Position numbers and translations under genes: made by a program. From Lachnospiraceae bacterium (GTDB lineage Bacteria; Bacillota; Clostridia; Lachnospirales; Lachnospiraceae), in the NCBI GenBank assembly GCA_900754855.1, contig CAAEEI010000063.1:1-5995 (forward strand): a stretch of 5,995 nucleotides of DNA. Direction: 5' to 3'. The notes beneath the pieces are model-generated. The model was given only the letters and a program-made list of their open reading frames with translations, was not told the origin of the DNA and ran no database searches. This document shows positions 1 through 5,995 of the stretch, piece after piece (the stretch's first letter is position 1; each line of letters starts with the position of its first letter).

Positions 1-10
1 ATAAAGCGAT

Positions 11-24
11 GAAAGGAGTTATAA
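11..24 (+). promoter_or_regulatory. Ribosome binding site of the lysozyme gene
   Basis: AAAGGAG at 12-18 lies six bases before the ATG at 25 and supports that start. A tga at 10-12 overlaps it and could be the stop of an upstream gene (a holin would be usual here), but only three codons of that frame are in the window. Confidence 0.75.
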
Positions 25-876
25 ATGGAAAAGATTATTGACATCTCTCACCACCACCATGTGAGTGACTGGGAGATAGCGGCAAAAAACTGTGATGTAA
101 TAATTACAAAAGCAACGCAGGGAACGTCTTTTGTAGATAATTATTTTGTAACGGTTATAAAGCAATGCGAAAAAAGAAAAATTCCGTATTGGTTATACAC
201 ATATCTGGATAAAGGGGACGAACTGGCACAGGCAAAATTTTTGGTGAAAACTTGCCGGGATAAGGTCGGAGAACATTTTGTTGGATACGTCCTTGACGTA
301 GAAGCAGGAAATACCGCATCCAGCGTAAAAGCAGCAATGGATTATCTGTCAATGCTTGACCATAAGATGATGATTTATACCATGTATGCGGAGTATGACC
401 GATACAAAAGCGTGATTGCTGGCCGTCCGAAGAAGTGCGCATGGTGGGAAGCGAGATATGGTTTAAATGACGGCATATACAGGGTAAAACACGACTGCCA
501 TCGTGGCGTAGATTTGCACCAATATACTTCATCCGGAATCTGCCCGGGAATTCCGGATGAGATTGATGTAAACCGTGTAACTGGACATGGGAAAAGCTTA
601 CAGTGGTTTAAAACCCCGAAAAATAAAAAGGAAGAAGAAACAATGACAGAAAAGAAAGAAGGATGTTTTAGCATCAACAAAAACGCAGACAATATCAGCG
701 AGTTTTTACATAATCGTGGATATGGCGCCGGAAGGCACAATCTGTCCATGATCGCCGCCGCAAACTATAAATCGAAAGAAGTCAGAAATGCTTTGTTTGA
801 GCTGGCACAGAAAGGTAATCTCATTAAGCCTGCTGGACTCAACAAGGGATGGAAAGATGACAGCAAAAAAGATTGA
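25..876 (+). CDS. GH25 family lysozyme (phage endolysin type) with an unassigned C-terminal domain
   Basis: This 283-residue protein is predicted to hydrolyse the N-acetylmuramic acid-N-acetylglucosamine bond of peptidoglycan. Residues 1 to about 190 form a GH25 domain: the first strand carries IDIS with Asp6; the catalytic signature LDVE holds Asp91 and Glu93; the WWEARYG strand follows at 140-146; and the last strand DLHQYTS leads to an Asp-x-Asn (181-183) typical of the family. A short charged Lys/Glu linker (about 197-212) leads to a C-terminal domain of about 65 residues, probably for wall binding. This domain has a G-x-G-x-x-R-x-x-L...Y...V...L pattern loosely like a CW_7 repeat, but I cannot assign it. 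There is no signal peptide, as expected for a holin-dependent endolysin. Four histidines at 9-12 are native. The gene is followed at once by a terminator and lies next to the junction with chromosomal DNA. An in-frame Met207 may be a second translation start. The GH25 assignment is firm; prophage origin is inferred. Confidence 0.9.
   Translation: MEKIIDISHHHHVSDWEIAAKNCDVIITKATQGTSFVDNYFVTVIKQCEKRKIPYWLYTYLDKGDELAQAKFLVKTCRDKVGEHFVGYVLDVEAGNTASSVKAAMDYLSMLDHKMMIYTMYAEYDRYKSVIAGRPKKCAWWEARYGLNDGIYRVKHDCHRGVDLHQYTSSGICPGIPDEIDVNRVTGHGKSLQWFKTPKNKKEEETMTEKKEGCFSINKNADNISEFLHNRGYGAGRHNLSMIAAANYKSKEVRNALFELAQKGNLIKPAGLNKGWKDDSKKD
628..645 (+). promoter_or_regulatory. Possible internal ribosome binding site and start inside the lysozyme gene
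   Basis: AAGGAAG at 628-634 precedes an in-frame ATG at 643-645 (Met207), in the linker just before the C-terminal domain. Initiation here would give a 77-residue protein (643-876) made of that domain alone. Known: endolysins of clostridial and enterococcal phages such as CD27L, CTP1L and Lys170 make a separate C-terminal binding subunit this way. The spacing of ten bases after AAGGA is somewhat long, and the linker is Lys/Glu-rich, which produces purine runs by chance, so this is only plausible. Confidence 0.4.
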
Positions 877-879
877 CAG

Positions 880-906
880 AAAGCCCCGAAAAGATTCGGG
901 GCTTTT
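880..906 (+). terminator. Rho-independent terminator after the lysozyme gene
   Basis: A perfect ten-base-pair stem (881-890 with 895-904, AAGCCCCGAA / TTCGGGGCTT) with a four-base loop is followed by a short run of T (903-906), starting four bases after the lysozyme stop. On the other strand the stem is followed by TTTCTG, so it could act weakly in both directions. It would end the element's lysis transcript and would also block read-through into the ABC transporter remnant. Confidence 0.9.
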
Positions 907-920
907 ATACCACTAATTAA

Positions 921-950
921 TATTTACCAACGGGAAATCTCGATTCCCGA
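921..950. other. Putative attachment-site junction (attR-like) within the ABC ATPase gene
   Basis: Homology to the ATPase begins with cca at 927-929 (Pro of the Walker B Asp-Glu-Pro). Bases 924 and 925 cannot belong to the original gene, because a Glu codon needs G and A there, so the crossover lies at about 926/927 or slightly inside the shared core to its right. The host side carries a six-base inverted repeat, CGGGAA at 931-936 and TTCCCG at 944-949, which falls on the codons for the D-loop region and may be chance. The left partner, ending with the start of the ATPase gene, must lie outside the window. Confidence 0.55.
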
Positions 951-1109
951 ACCAGTCAGGACGTATTGGGACTGCTGAAAGTGACCAGCAAACGATTCCA
1001 TCAGACCATTGTCATGATTACGCATAATGAGGAGATTGCTCAGATGGCAGACCGGATTTTGCAGATCGAAGATGGAAAAATCGTTGCAGACAGCGGATTG
1101 ATCAGGTAG
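927..1109 (+). pseudogene. 3' fragment of an ABC transporter ATP-binding subunit (MacB/LolD/BceA type)
   Basis: Sixty codons remain, ending at TAG 1107-1109. The fragment starts with PTGNLDS, the D-loop region directly after Walker B, and continues through a helix to VMITHNEE, whose His (codon 1023-1025) is the switch histidine of the H-loop. It closes with the usual MADRI...IEDGKIV tail. Walker A, the Q-loop, the LSGGQ signature and Walker B are missing, which is about three quarters of a normal 220-255 residue ATPase. There is no start codon near the break, and an in-frame stop lies at 918-920, so it cannot yield an active subunit. The PTGNLDS motif is typical of ATPases that partner FtsX-like permeases, and the permease gene follows with its ribosome binding site overlapping the stop. 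The break coincides with the end of the mobile element. The missing 5' part should lie at the element's other end. Confidence 0.9.
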
Positions 1110-1121
1110 GAGGGCGGTCAG
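1108..1121 (+). promoter_or_regulatory. Ribosome binding site of the permease, overlapping the ATPase stop
   Basis: AGGAGGG at 1108-1114 shares bases with the TAG stop of the ATPase remnant and lies seven bases before the ATG at 1122. This tight packing shows that the two genes were built as one translationally coupled unit, and it fixes the permease start. Confidence 0.8.
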
Positions 1122-3671
1122 ATGGTAAAGGTAGAGAATAAAGAAACCCTGCGATTGTTAACGAAGCGTTTGATGAAAATGAATCGGGGGAGAAACCGTA
1201 TTGCGATTATAGCTATTACGTTGACCGCGCTTTTATTTACCAGTCTTTTTATGGGAAGCACATCGATGATTCTTTCTAAAAGAGCGGCGGATATTAAACA
1301 GTTTATGAATTCCGCCCATGCCAATGCGCAGGATTTGTCACAGGAAGATGCCATACGATTACAGCAAACGATTGCGCGGAGCGCAGATGTGGAGCGATAT
1401 GGAACAGGCATGTTTCTGGGCGCCGGAATGGATGAACGCTTTGGCTTTTCCGTAGAAGTCAGGTATGCCGATGAACATATGGCGGAAAGCTTTAATTGCC
1501 GGCCAACCACAGGAAGGCTGCCGGAAAAAGAGGATGAAGTGGCGGTCAGCAGTATCGTACTGGAAGCCCTTGGTGTAGAACCAAAAGTAGGGGAAAAAGT
1601 AACGCTTACCTGGGAAGTCAATCCGGTGTTAAAGCAATACAAGACCGATACGTTTCGGATCTGCGGCCTATGGCAGGGAGATAAAGCGGTTCTGGGGCAG
1701 ATCATCTGGGTGTCCGAAGCCTATGCAAAAGAGAACCGTTATCCGGTTACGAAAGAAGAACTGAAAAATGGCATCTATAATGGCGGCGAAGAATGCTGCG
1801 TCTGGTATAAAACCCTCTGGAATCTGGAAAAGAAGACGGAAAAATTATCTAAGACAGCGGGATTGAAAGAGTCAGCAACAGGACTGGAAGTCAATCCGGC
1901 ATATGATCTGATGGAAGAAGATGCGTTTTCTTTTTCTTCCCTGCTCATCATGATTTTGTTTGTCCTTCTGGCGGGCTACCTGATCATTTATAATATTTTT
2001 AATATCTCTGTGAAAACGGATATTCGGGTTTATGGATTATTAAAAAATGTAGGGACAACGGGAATACAATTGAAAAAAATTGTACGTATGCAGGCGTGGA
2101 GATTATCGGCTGTCGGTATCCCCATCGGGTTAATCTGCGGTTGTATTGCAAGTGTTTGTATGGCTCCGTCGCTGACGGCGGATGCGGAAATCAGCGCGCA
2201 GGCCGGCAAGGCTGCGCAGACGGTCGTATCGACTAATCCGCTGCTTTTCCTTGCCGCGGCATTTTTAACGCTGCTGACTGTATACCTTTCCAGCCTTCAG
2301 GCTTGTAAAATGGTAAAGAGGGTTTCTCCTGTTGAAGCATTGCATTTAGCAGAAGGAGAATCGTCCCAGCGGAAGAGGAAAAAGAATACTTCGGTAACCT
2401 GGTGGGGAATGGCGTTTCAGAATGTGGGCAGAAACTGGAAAAAGGGGTTAATTGTGATGCTTTCCATCGCCCTTTCCATGGTGGTCGTAAACGGTATAGT
2501 CATGTTAGTGCAGGGATATGATTTCGATTCTTACCGAAAGGTATTTTTAGCATCAGATTTTCAACTGGATCAGATGACCGGCAGTTTGTCGAACACGAAT
2601 TTTCATGGGATTAGCCCGAAAATTAAAGAGGCGCTGGACCAATGTCTGGGAAGTGATAAAACAGGATATGTGTATTATTCGGAAGAAAAACACAGGATGG
2701 AGCCGGATCTTTTGAAAACATGGAAGACATTAGCCGGCCGGTATGAGGAAAACTGGACCGATTATGAAAAACAGATCTGGGAAGAGACAAAAGCATCGAA
2801 TATGGTAAGGGTACATTTTCTTGGAATCAGCGAGGCGGTGTTTGACAAGTTAGAATGGCGAGGGGAAAAATGTTCTTGGGATACGTTTAAAAGCGGTGAC
2901 TATGTGCTTGTCGATTATGGAGATAAATATACGGAACATCCGGTTTCCTATTATCAGACCGGAGATAATTTTCGCATGGAATATACCAATGGGCAGAAGA
3001 AAGATTATGAAGTGCTGGGAGAAGCGCTGATGCCATATTCGCTGGATTATCCGTATGCGGATCTCATTTATATTACCGTACTGGTGCCGGAACAGGAGTA
3101 TATCAGGAAGACGGGAAATGCAGCGGCCATGTACGCGGCTATTGATGCAGAAAAAGGAGAAGATCAGCATATAAAAGAATATATTGATGAACACATTTTA
3201 AAAGAACATGATATGCTTAATGTTTTTTCTGTATTGGATATGAAGGCGAGTTTCCAGCGGTTTGTGCGTAAATATTATATGATTGGCGGATTTCTTGTCG
3301 TTATTTTAGCCTTTATCGGTATTATGAATTTCTTTAATACGACAGCGACTTCTGTCATTAGCCGGAAAAAGGAGTTAGCGCTTTTGGAAGTTGTGGGAAT
3401 GACAAAAAAACAGATAGCAAAAATGCTGGTGGCGGAAGGATGTATTTATCTGGGAGGAGCATTGGTTATGGCGATTGTGCTGGTTGTGTTTGGGGCAGAG
3501 AAAATTTTATCGAATACGCTCGGCGTGGCATTTTTTTTCCGGATGCATCTGACCATAGTACCCTGCCTTCTGATGATCCCAATTTTGCTTGGAATCGCCT
3601 GGTTCATACCAAAATATCAGTTTGAAAAGATGAGTCGGGAAAGTGTGGTGGAAAGAATTCGTAGAGAATAA
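1122..3671 (+). CDS. ABC transporter permease with two FtsX domains
   Basis: This 849-residue membrane protein is the permease partner of the broken ATPase. It shows an internal duplication of one transmembrane helix, a large extracytoplasmic region, then three helices. The helices lie at about 27-50, 271-293, 327-350 and 373-393, then 443-465, 719-741, 777-797 and 812-835. The extracytoplasmic parts are about 51-270 and 466-718. Each FtsX domain has the cytoplasmic coupling segment that contacts the ATPase: IRVYGLLKNVGTT in the first and KELALLEVVGMTKKQ in the second. Family members work by mechanotransmission, moving lipoproteins, peptides or antimicrobial compounds or signalling, rather than by a channel through the membrane. 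The substrate cannot be told from sequence. The eight-helix layout differs from the ten-helix BceB family. The reading frame is intact, but no promoter is evident between the upstream terminator and its start, so expression is doubtful while the element is present. Confidence 0.9.
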   Translation: MVKVENKETLRLLTKRLMKMNRGRNRIAIIAITLTALLFTSLFMGSTSMILSKRAADIKQFMNSAHANAQDLSQEDAIRLQQTIARSADVERYGTGMFLGAGMDERFGFSVEVRYADEHMAESFNCRPTTGRLPEKEDEVAVSSIVLEALGVEPKVGEKVTLTWEVNPVLKQYKTDTFRICGLWQGDKAVLGQIIWVSEAYAKENRYPVTKEELKNGIYNGGEECCVWYKTLWNLEKKTEKLSKTAGLKESATGLEVNPAYDLMEEDAFSFSSLLIMILFVLLAGYLIIYNIFNISVKTDIRVYGLLKNVGTTGIQLKKIVRMQAWRLSAVGIPIGLICGCIASVCMAPSLTADAEISAQAGKAAQTVVSTNPLLFLAAAFLTLLTVYLSSLQACKMVKRVSPVEALHLAEGESSQRKRKKNTSVTWWGMAFQNVGRNWKKGLIVMLSIALSMVVVNGIVMLVQGYDFDSYRKVFLASDFQLDQMTGSLSNTNFHGISPKIKEALDQCLGSDKTGYVYYSEEKHRMEPDLLKTWKTLAGRYEENWTDYEKQIWEETKASNMVRVHFLGISEAVFDKLEWRGEKCSWDTFKSGDYVLVDYGDKYTEHPVSYYQTGDNFRMEYTNGQKKDYEVLGEALMPYSLDYPYADLIYITVLVPEQEYIRKTGNAAAMYAAIDAEKGEDQHIKEYIDEHILKEHDMLNVFSVLDMKASFQRFVRKYYMIGGFLVVILAFIGIMNFFNTTATSVISRKKELALLEVVGMTKKQIAKMLVAEGCIYLGGALVMAIVLVVFGAEKILSNTLGVAFFFRMHLTIVPCLLMIPILLGIAWFIPKYQFEKMSRESVVERIRRE

Positions 3672-3749
3672 AAACACGGCAAGCGGAATGAGCAGGTATA
3701 AATTCTCCTCTCCGGGAAATGTTATAGATAAAAACCTGGAGGGTGAAAA
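3672..3749 (+). promoter_or_regulatory. Short intergenic region with the ribosome binding site of the oxidoreductase gene
   Basis: The 78-base gap has GGAGGGTG at 3738-3745, with seven bases between GGAGG and the ATG at 3750, which fixes that start. A TATAGA at about 3723-3728 resembles a -10 box, but no convincing -35 box stands at the right distance. No terminator hairpin is visible after the permease, so read-through from the permease gene is possible. Confidence 0.6.
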
Positions 3750-5183
3750 ATGGAATCAATTTGGAGCAGAACATGGAAAGCGGAAACGAGACCTTCGCTG
3801 GAAAAGCATATTCAGGCGGATGTAGCGGTGATTGGCGGAGGAATGGCAGGCATATTGACGGCATGGCAGCTTAAACAGGCCGGTGTGAAGACCGTTGTGC
3901 TGGAGGCGGAGAGAATCGGCGGGGGACAGACGAAGAATACCACGGCAAAGATCACGGCACAGCACGGTCTGTTTTGTCATCAATGGATAGAAAAAAAGGG
4001 TGAAGAAACCGCACGAAAGTATGTGAAAGCCAATCAGGAGGCGGTGGAAGAATATAAAAGAATCATTCGGGAACAGAAGATTGACTGTGATTTTCGGATT
4101 AGTGACGCCTATGTTTATTCTGCCGATGTTGAACAGTTAAAGAAAGAAGTGGAGGCGGCGCAAAAACTGGGCGTTTCCGCAACTCTGGAAAGAGAATTGG
4201 AGATTCCCGTCAGCGGTTGCGGGGCAGTGCGTTTTCCCGGACAGGCACAGTTTCATCCATTGAAATTTATCACTGCGTTGGCCCGGCAGTTGTGCGTCTA
4301 TGAGCATACCCCGGTGACAAAGGTGAAAGAACATCTGGCAGAAACGGCCGGAGGCAGTGTGCGGGCAGATAAAATTGTGTTGGCAACCCATTTCCCTTTT
4401 ATCAATTTTCCAGGGATGTATTTTACCAGAATGCATCAGGAACGTTCTTATGTCCTGGTGCTGGAAGGGGCGGGAAAATTAAAGGGAATGTATATAGGAG
4501 CCGGAAAAGAGGATTTTTCGTTTCGGTCGTATGATCGATATATTCTGCTGGGAGGGGAGGCACATCGAAGCGGAGAAAACCAGGAAGGAGGAGAGTATGC
4601 GGCGCTGATTGAAAGTGCGAAAAAAATGTTTCCGCAAAGTACGGTGGCGGCCTGCTGGTCAAATCAGGATTGCATGACGACGGATCAGATTCCCTTTATC
4701 GGGCAATACGCAGAAAAATATCCGTACTGGTTTGTGGCGACTGGCTTTCAGAAATGGGGCATGAGCTCTTCCATGGTCGCTGCCCGGTTACTGAGAGATT
4801 TGCTCTGCGGAAGAAAAAATGAATATGCGGAAATTTTTGCGCCGTCCAGATTTTCAGCGGAAGAGATTCCCAATCTTTTGAAAGAGGGAGGCAAGGCGGT
4901 AAAGGGATTGACGAAACGATTTTTTTCTCTTCCCCACAAAACCATTGCCGCCCTTGAACCGGGACAGGGGGCAATCGTGGAGACTCCGCAGGGAAAAGCA
5001 GGTGTGTACAAGACAAAAACCGGAGAAATCCATCAGGTGAATCCGGTATGTCCACATCTGGGCTGCGCATTGTCATGGAATCCGGAGGAGCATTCCTGGG
5101 ATTGTCCCTGCCATGGTTCACGATTTGATGGTGAAGGAAAATGGTTGAATGGGCCGGCACAGGAAGGGATTACCCGGGAATGA
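3750..5183 (+). CDS. FAD-dependent oxidoreductase with C-terminal Rieske [2Fe-2S] domain
   Basis: A cytoplasmic redox enzyme of 477 residues resembling Bacillus YhfW-type proteins; the substrate is unknown. Residues 23-60 form the FAD-binding Rossmann unit: VAVIGGGMAG holds the GxGxxG (29-34), and Glu52 at the end of the second strand would bind the ribose. Residues to about 355 are a DAO-type (glycine/D-amino-acid oxidase-like) fold with LATHFPF (211-217) and the C-terminal FAD contact ATGFQKWGMSS (330-340). From about 395 a Rieske domain follows: Cys434-x-His436, 15 residues, then Cys452-x-x-His455 are the cluster ligands. Cys439 and Cys454 match the extra disulfide of bc1/b6f-type Rieske proteins. 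The protein ends soon after the usual LNGPA, so it seems complete. Electrons presumably pass between flavin and cluster, but partner and direction are unknown. There is no signal peptide or membrane segment. It lies downstream of the permease in the same direction and converges with the regulator gene, the stop codons being adjacent. Confidence 0.9.
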   Translation: MESIWSRTWKAETRPSLEKHIQADVAVIGGGMAGILTAWQLKQAGVKTVVLEAERIGGGQTKNTTAKITAQHGLFCHQWIEKKGEETARKYVKANQEAVEEYKRIIREQKIDCDFRISDAYVYSADVEQLKKEVEAAQKLGVSATLERELEIPVSGCGAVRFPGQAQFHPLKFITALARQLCVYEHTPVTKVKEHLAETAGGSVRADKIVLATHFPFINFPGMYFTRMHQERSYVLVLEGAGKLKGMYIGAGKEDFSFRSYDRYILLGGEAHRSGENQEGGEYAALIESAKKMFPQSTVAACWSNQDCMTTDQIPFIGQYAEKYPYWFVATGFQKWGMSSSMVAARLLRDLLCGRKNEYAEIFAPSRFSAEEIPNLLKEGGKAVKGLTKRFFSLPHKTIAALEPGQGAIVETPQGKAGVYKTKTGEIHQVNPVCPHLGCALSWNPEEHSWDCPCHGSRFDGEGKWLNGPAQEGITRE

Positions 5184-5995
5184 TTATTTTTTTTGCCGGG
5201 CCAGCTGTTGATACACTTCGTTGTACCTGGGTTTGCCCACAGGGATTTCCGTGCCGTTGACCAAAGTGATCGTATAGCGTTTGATTTCTGTGATATACAG
5301 CGGGTGAACCAGCCAGCTCTTATGGGTCTGAAGCAAAAAAGGCATGATTTCCTGTAGCTGGGCCAGATTTTTCCGTACGCAAAAGCTTCCCGTAGAAGTA
5401 TGCACAGTGGCAACACGGTAAGAAATCGAGACATAGAAAATCTCGTTGGGCAGCAGATAATGTAAACCGCCTTCTTCATCTTTTAACAGAAAATGAGCGT
5501 CTGTTTCGGAACGGGGATTTTCAACATAAAGCATGTAGTCGTACCAGCGGGAATGGGTTTTTCTGGCAGCGTCGACGGTGATTTCTCCTTCCAGAGGGAC
5601 GTCCCTGGCCATGGTGCAATGGAGATGGAGAAGTTTAAATTCACCTTCTGTATATTTCCAGACGTAGGTGGCGCGTTGTCTGGTGTAGAGGAAGGTGTTT
5701 TGATCTTTCCAGGCGGAGGCACAGAATCGGCCGTAGGTGATCCAGGTGTTTTGTTCATGAGAAAGAATACGGTATTCCTCATCATAGACTTCGGCAGACA
5801 ATTCGTTTTGTTCTTCTTTTGTAATGTTTAAAAATTCATCGATGCCCTGAGCAAATTGAAATTCATAAGAACCGATCCATACAAAATTTTTATCGAGCAG
5901 TTGAGTGAAGGTATCCATATCCCGGTCAAAATAAGAATGGAAGACCAGGCTGCATTTTTCAATCAATAATTTTTCTTTCTTGTTTTTCTTAGCAA
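5184..5995 (-). CDS. SnoaL-like/LytTR one-component transcriptional regulator (5' end probably outside the window)
   Basis: The nearest usable start is a TTG at 5964-5966, giving 260 residues, but it has only a weak purine-rich upstream region. The frame stays open to the window edge with a plausible lysine-rich continuation (AKKNKKEKLL), so the true start is probably beyond base 5995. Numbering from the TTG, residues about 8-118 look like a SnoaL/NTF2-like alpha+beta cone that often binds small ligands (YFDRDMDTFTQLLDKNFVWIG opening, and the closing WKYTEGEFKLLHLHC strands). Residues about 163-257 are a LytTR DNA-binding domain, with IFYVSISYRVATVHT and the hallmark HKSWLVHPLYI at 215-225. 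There is no receiver domain or membrane segment, so it is likely a cytoplasmic one-component regulator sensing a ligand through the N-terminal domain. Its targets are unknown; the convergent oxidoreductase is a neighbour but not an evident target. The domain calls come from recognised motifs; ligand sensing is inferred. Confidence 0.8.
   Translation of the reverse strand, partial: AKKNKKEKLLIEKCSLVFHSYFDRDMDTFTQLLDKNFVWIGSYEFQFAQGIDEFLNITKEEQNELSAEVYDEEYRILSHEQNTWITYGRFCASAWKDQNTFLYTRQRATYVWKYTEGEFKLLHLHCTMARDVPLEGEITVDAARKTHSRWYDYMLYVENPRSETDAHFLLKDEEGGLHYLLPNEIFYVSISYRVATVHTSTGSFCVRKNLAQLQEIMPFLLQTHKSWLVHPLYITEIKRYTITLVNGTEIPVGKPRYNEVYQQLARQKK

Larger units (their letters stand above)
1..926 (+). 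mobile_element. Right end of an integrated element, probably a prophage (partial)
   Basis: Seen: a lysozyme gene of the phage endolysin type, a strong terminator, about 20 AT-rich bases, then an abrupt switch into the middle of an ABC ATPase coding sequence. In an intact ATPase the two codons before Pro-Thr-Gly-Asn-Leu-Asp would encode Asp-Glu. Here they read tat tta (Tyr-Leu), preceded by an in-frame taa at 918-920, so foreign sequence reaches at least base 925. Known: in many phages of Firmicutes the lysis genes lie at the right end of the prophage, next to the attachment site. Inferred: this is the lysis end of a prophage whose body and integrase lie to the left of the window. Integration inside a protein-coding gene suggests a large serine integrase rather than a tRNA-targeting tyrosine integrase. 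Another mobile element or an assembly join cannot be excluded, since no integrase or second junction is visible. Confidence 0.6.

Noticed and set aside
1..12. End of an upstream gene (stop tga at 10-12)
   Set aside because: Only three codons are visible, so neither the frame nor the product can be supported; a holin gene would be usual but is a guess.
49..60. Run of four histidine codons suggesting an engineered tag
   Set aside because: It follows the natural GH25 IDIS strand, where family members often carry one or more histidines, and is shorter than a standard tag.
907..926. Promoter in the AT-rich stretch before the junction (taatat at 919-924)
   Set aside because: No -35 box lies at suitable distance; that position falls in the terminator stem.
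1118..1705. Long open frame on the minus strand
   Set aside because: It lies wholly opposite the well-supported permease gene, has no recognisable domain and reads as a low-quality antisense frame.
3604..3983. Minus-strand open frames across the permease/oxidoreductase boundary
   Set aside because: They overlap two well-supported genes and their intergenic ribosome binding site, and the translations show no family features.
5166..5194. Possible terminator between the convergent genes (GGG-atta-CCC before a run of eight T)
   Set aside because: The stem is only three base pairs and does not abut the T run; the alternative CCCGG/CCGGG pairing encloses the T run, so neither is a convincing terminator.
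5493..5831. Plus-strand open frame opposite the LytTR regulator
   Set aside because: The opposite frame encodes the clear SnoaL-LytTR protein; this one has a glycine/phenylalanine-rich sequence without motifs and is a shadow.

Overview
The window reads as a piece of a Firmicutes chromosome, most likely a clostridial (Lachnospiraceae-like) gut bacterium. This is inferred from strong AGGAGG-type ribosome binding sites, protein families typical of Clostridia (duplicated FtsX-type ABC permease, SnoaL-LytTR regulator, FAD/Rieske oxidoreductase) and codon style; no species can be named from the sequence alone.

Layout. Bases 1 to about 926 look like the right-hand end of an integrated element, probably a prophage. 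They hold a GH25 lysozyme (endolysin-type) gene followed by a strong rho-independent terminator, with a short AT-rich stretch before the edge. From about base 926/927 the sequence switches abruptly, in mid-gene, to the 3' quarter of an ABC transporter ATPase. The fragment begins exactly at the Pro-Thr-Gly-Asn-Leu-Asp that follows the Walker B motif and has lost Walker A, the signature motif and Walker B. It is followed directly by an intact 849-residue FtsX/MacB-like permease, whose ribosome binding site overlaps the stop codon of the ATPase fragment. After a 78-base gap comes a 477-residue oxidoreductase with an N-terminal FAD domain and a C-terminal Rieske [2Fe-2S] domain. On the opposite strand, with no base between the two stop codons, is a regulator with an N-terminal SnoaL/NTF2-like domain and a C-terminal LytTR DNA-binding domain; its reading frame stays open to the window edge.

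How the parts fit. The ATPase and permease would normally form one export or lipoprotein/antimicrobial-peptide type ABC complex translated from one message. Here the element interrupts the ATPase and its terminator stands between any upstream promoter and the permease, so the permease is probably an orphan unless the element excises. The most interesting observation is therefore the junction: an apparent attachment site placed in one of the most conserved coding sequences of a common gene family. A second is a plausible internal start in the lysozyme gene that would give a separate copy of its C-terminal domain. No CRISPR array, tRNA or rRNA, or insertion-sequence transposase was seen.
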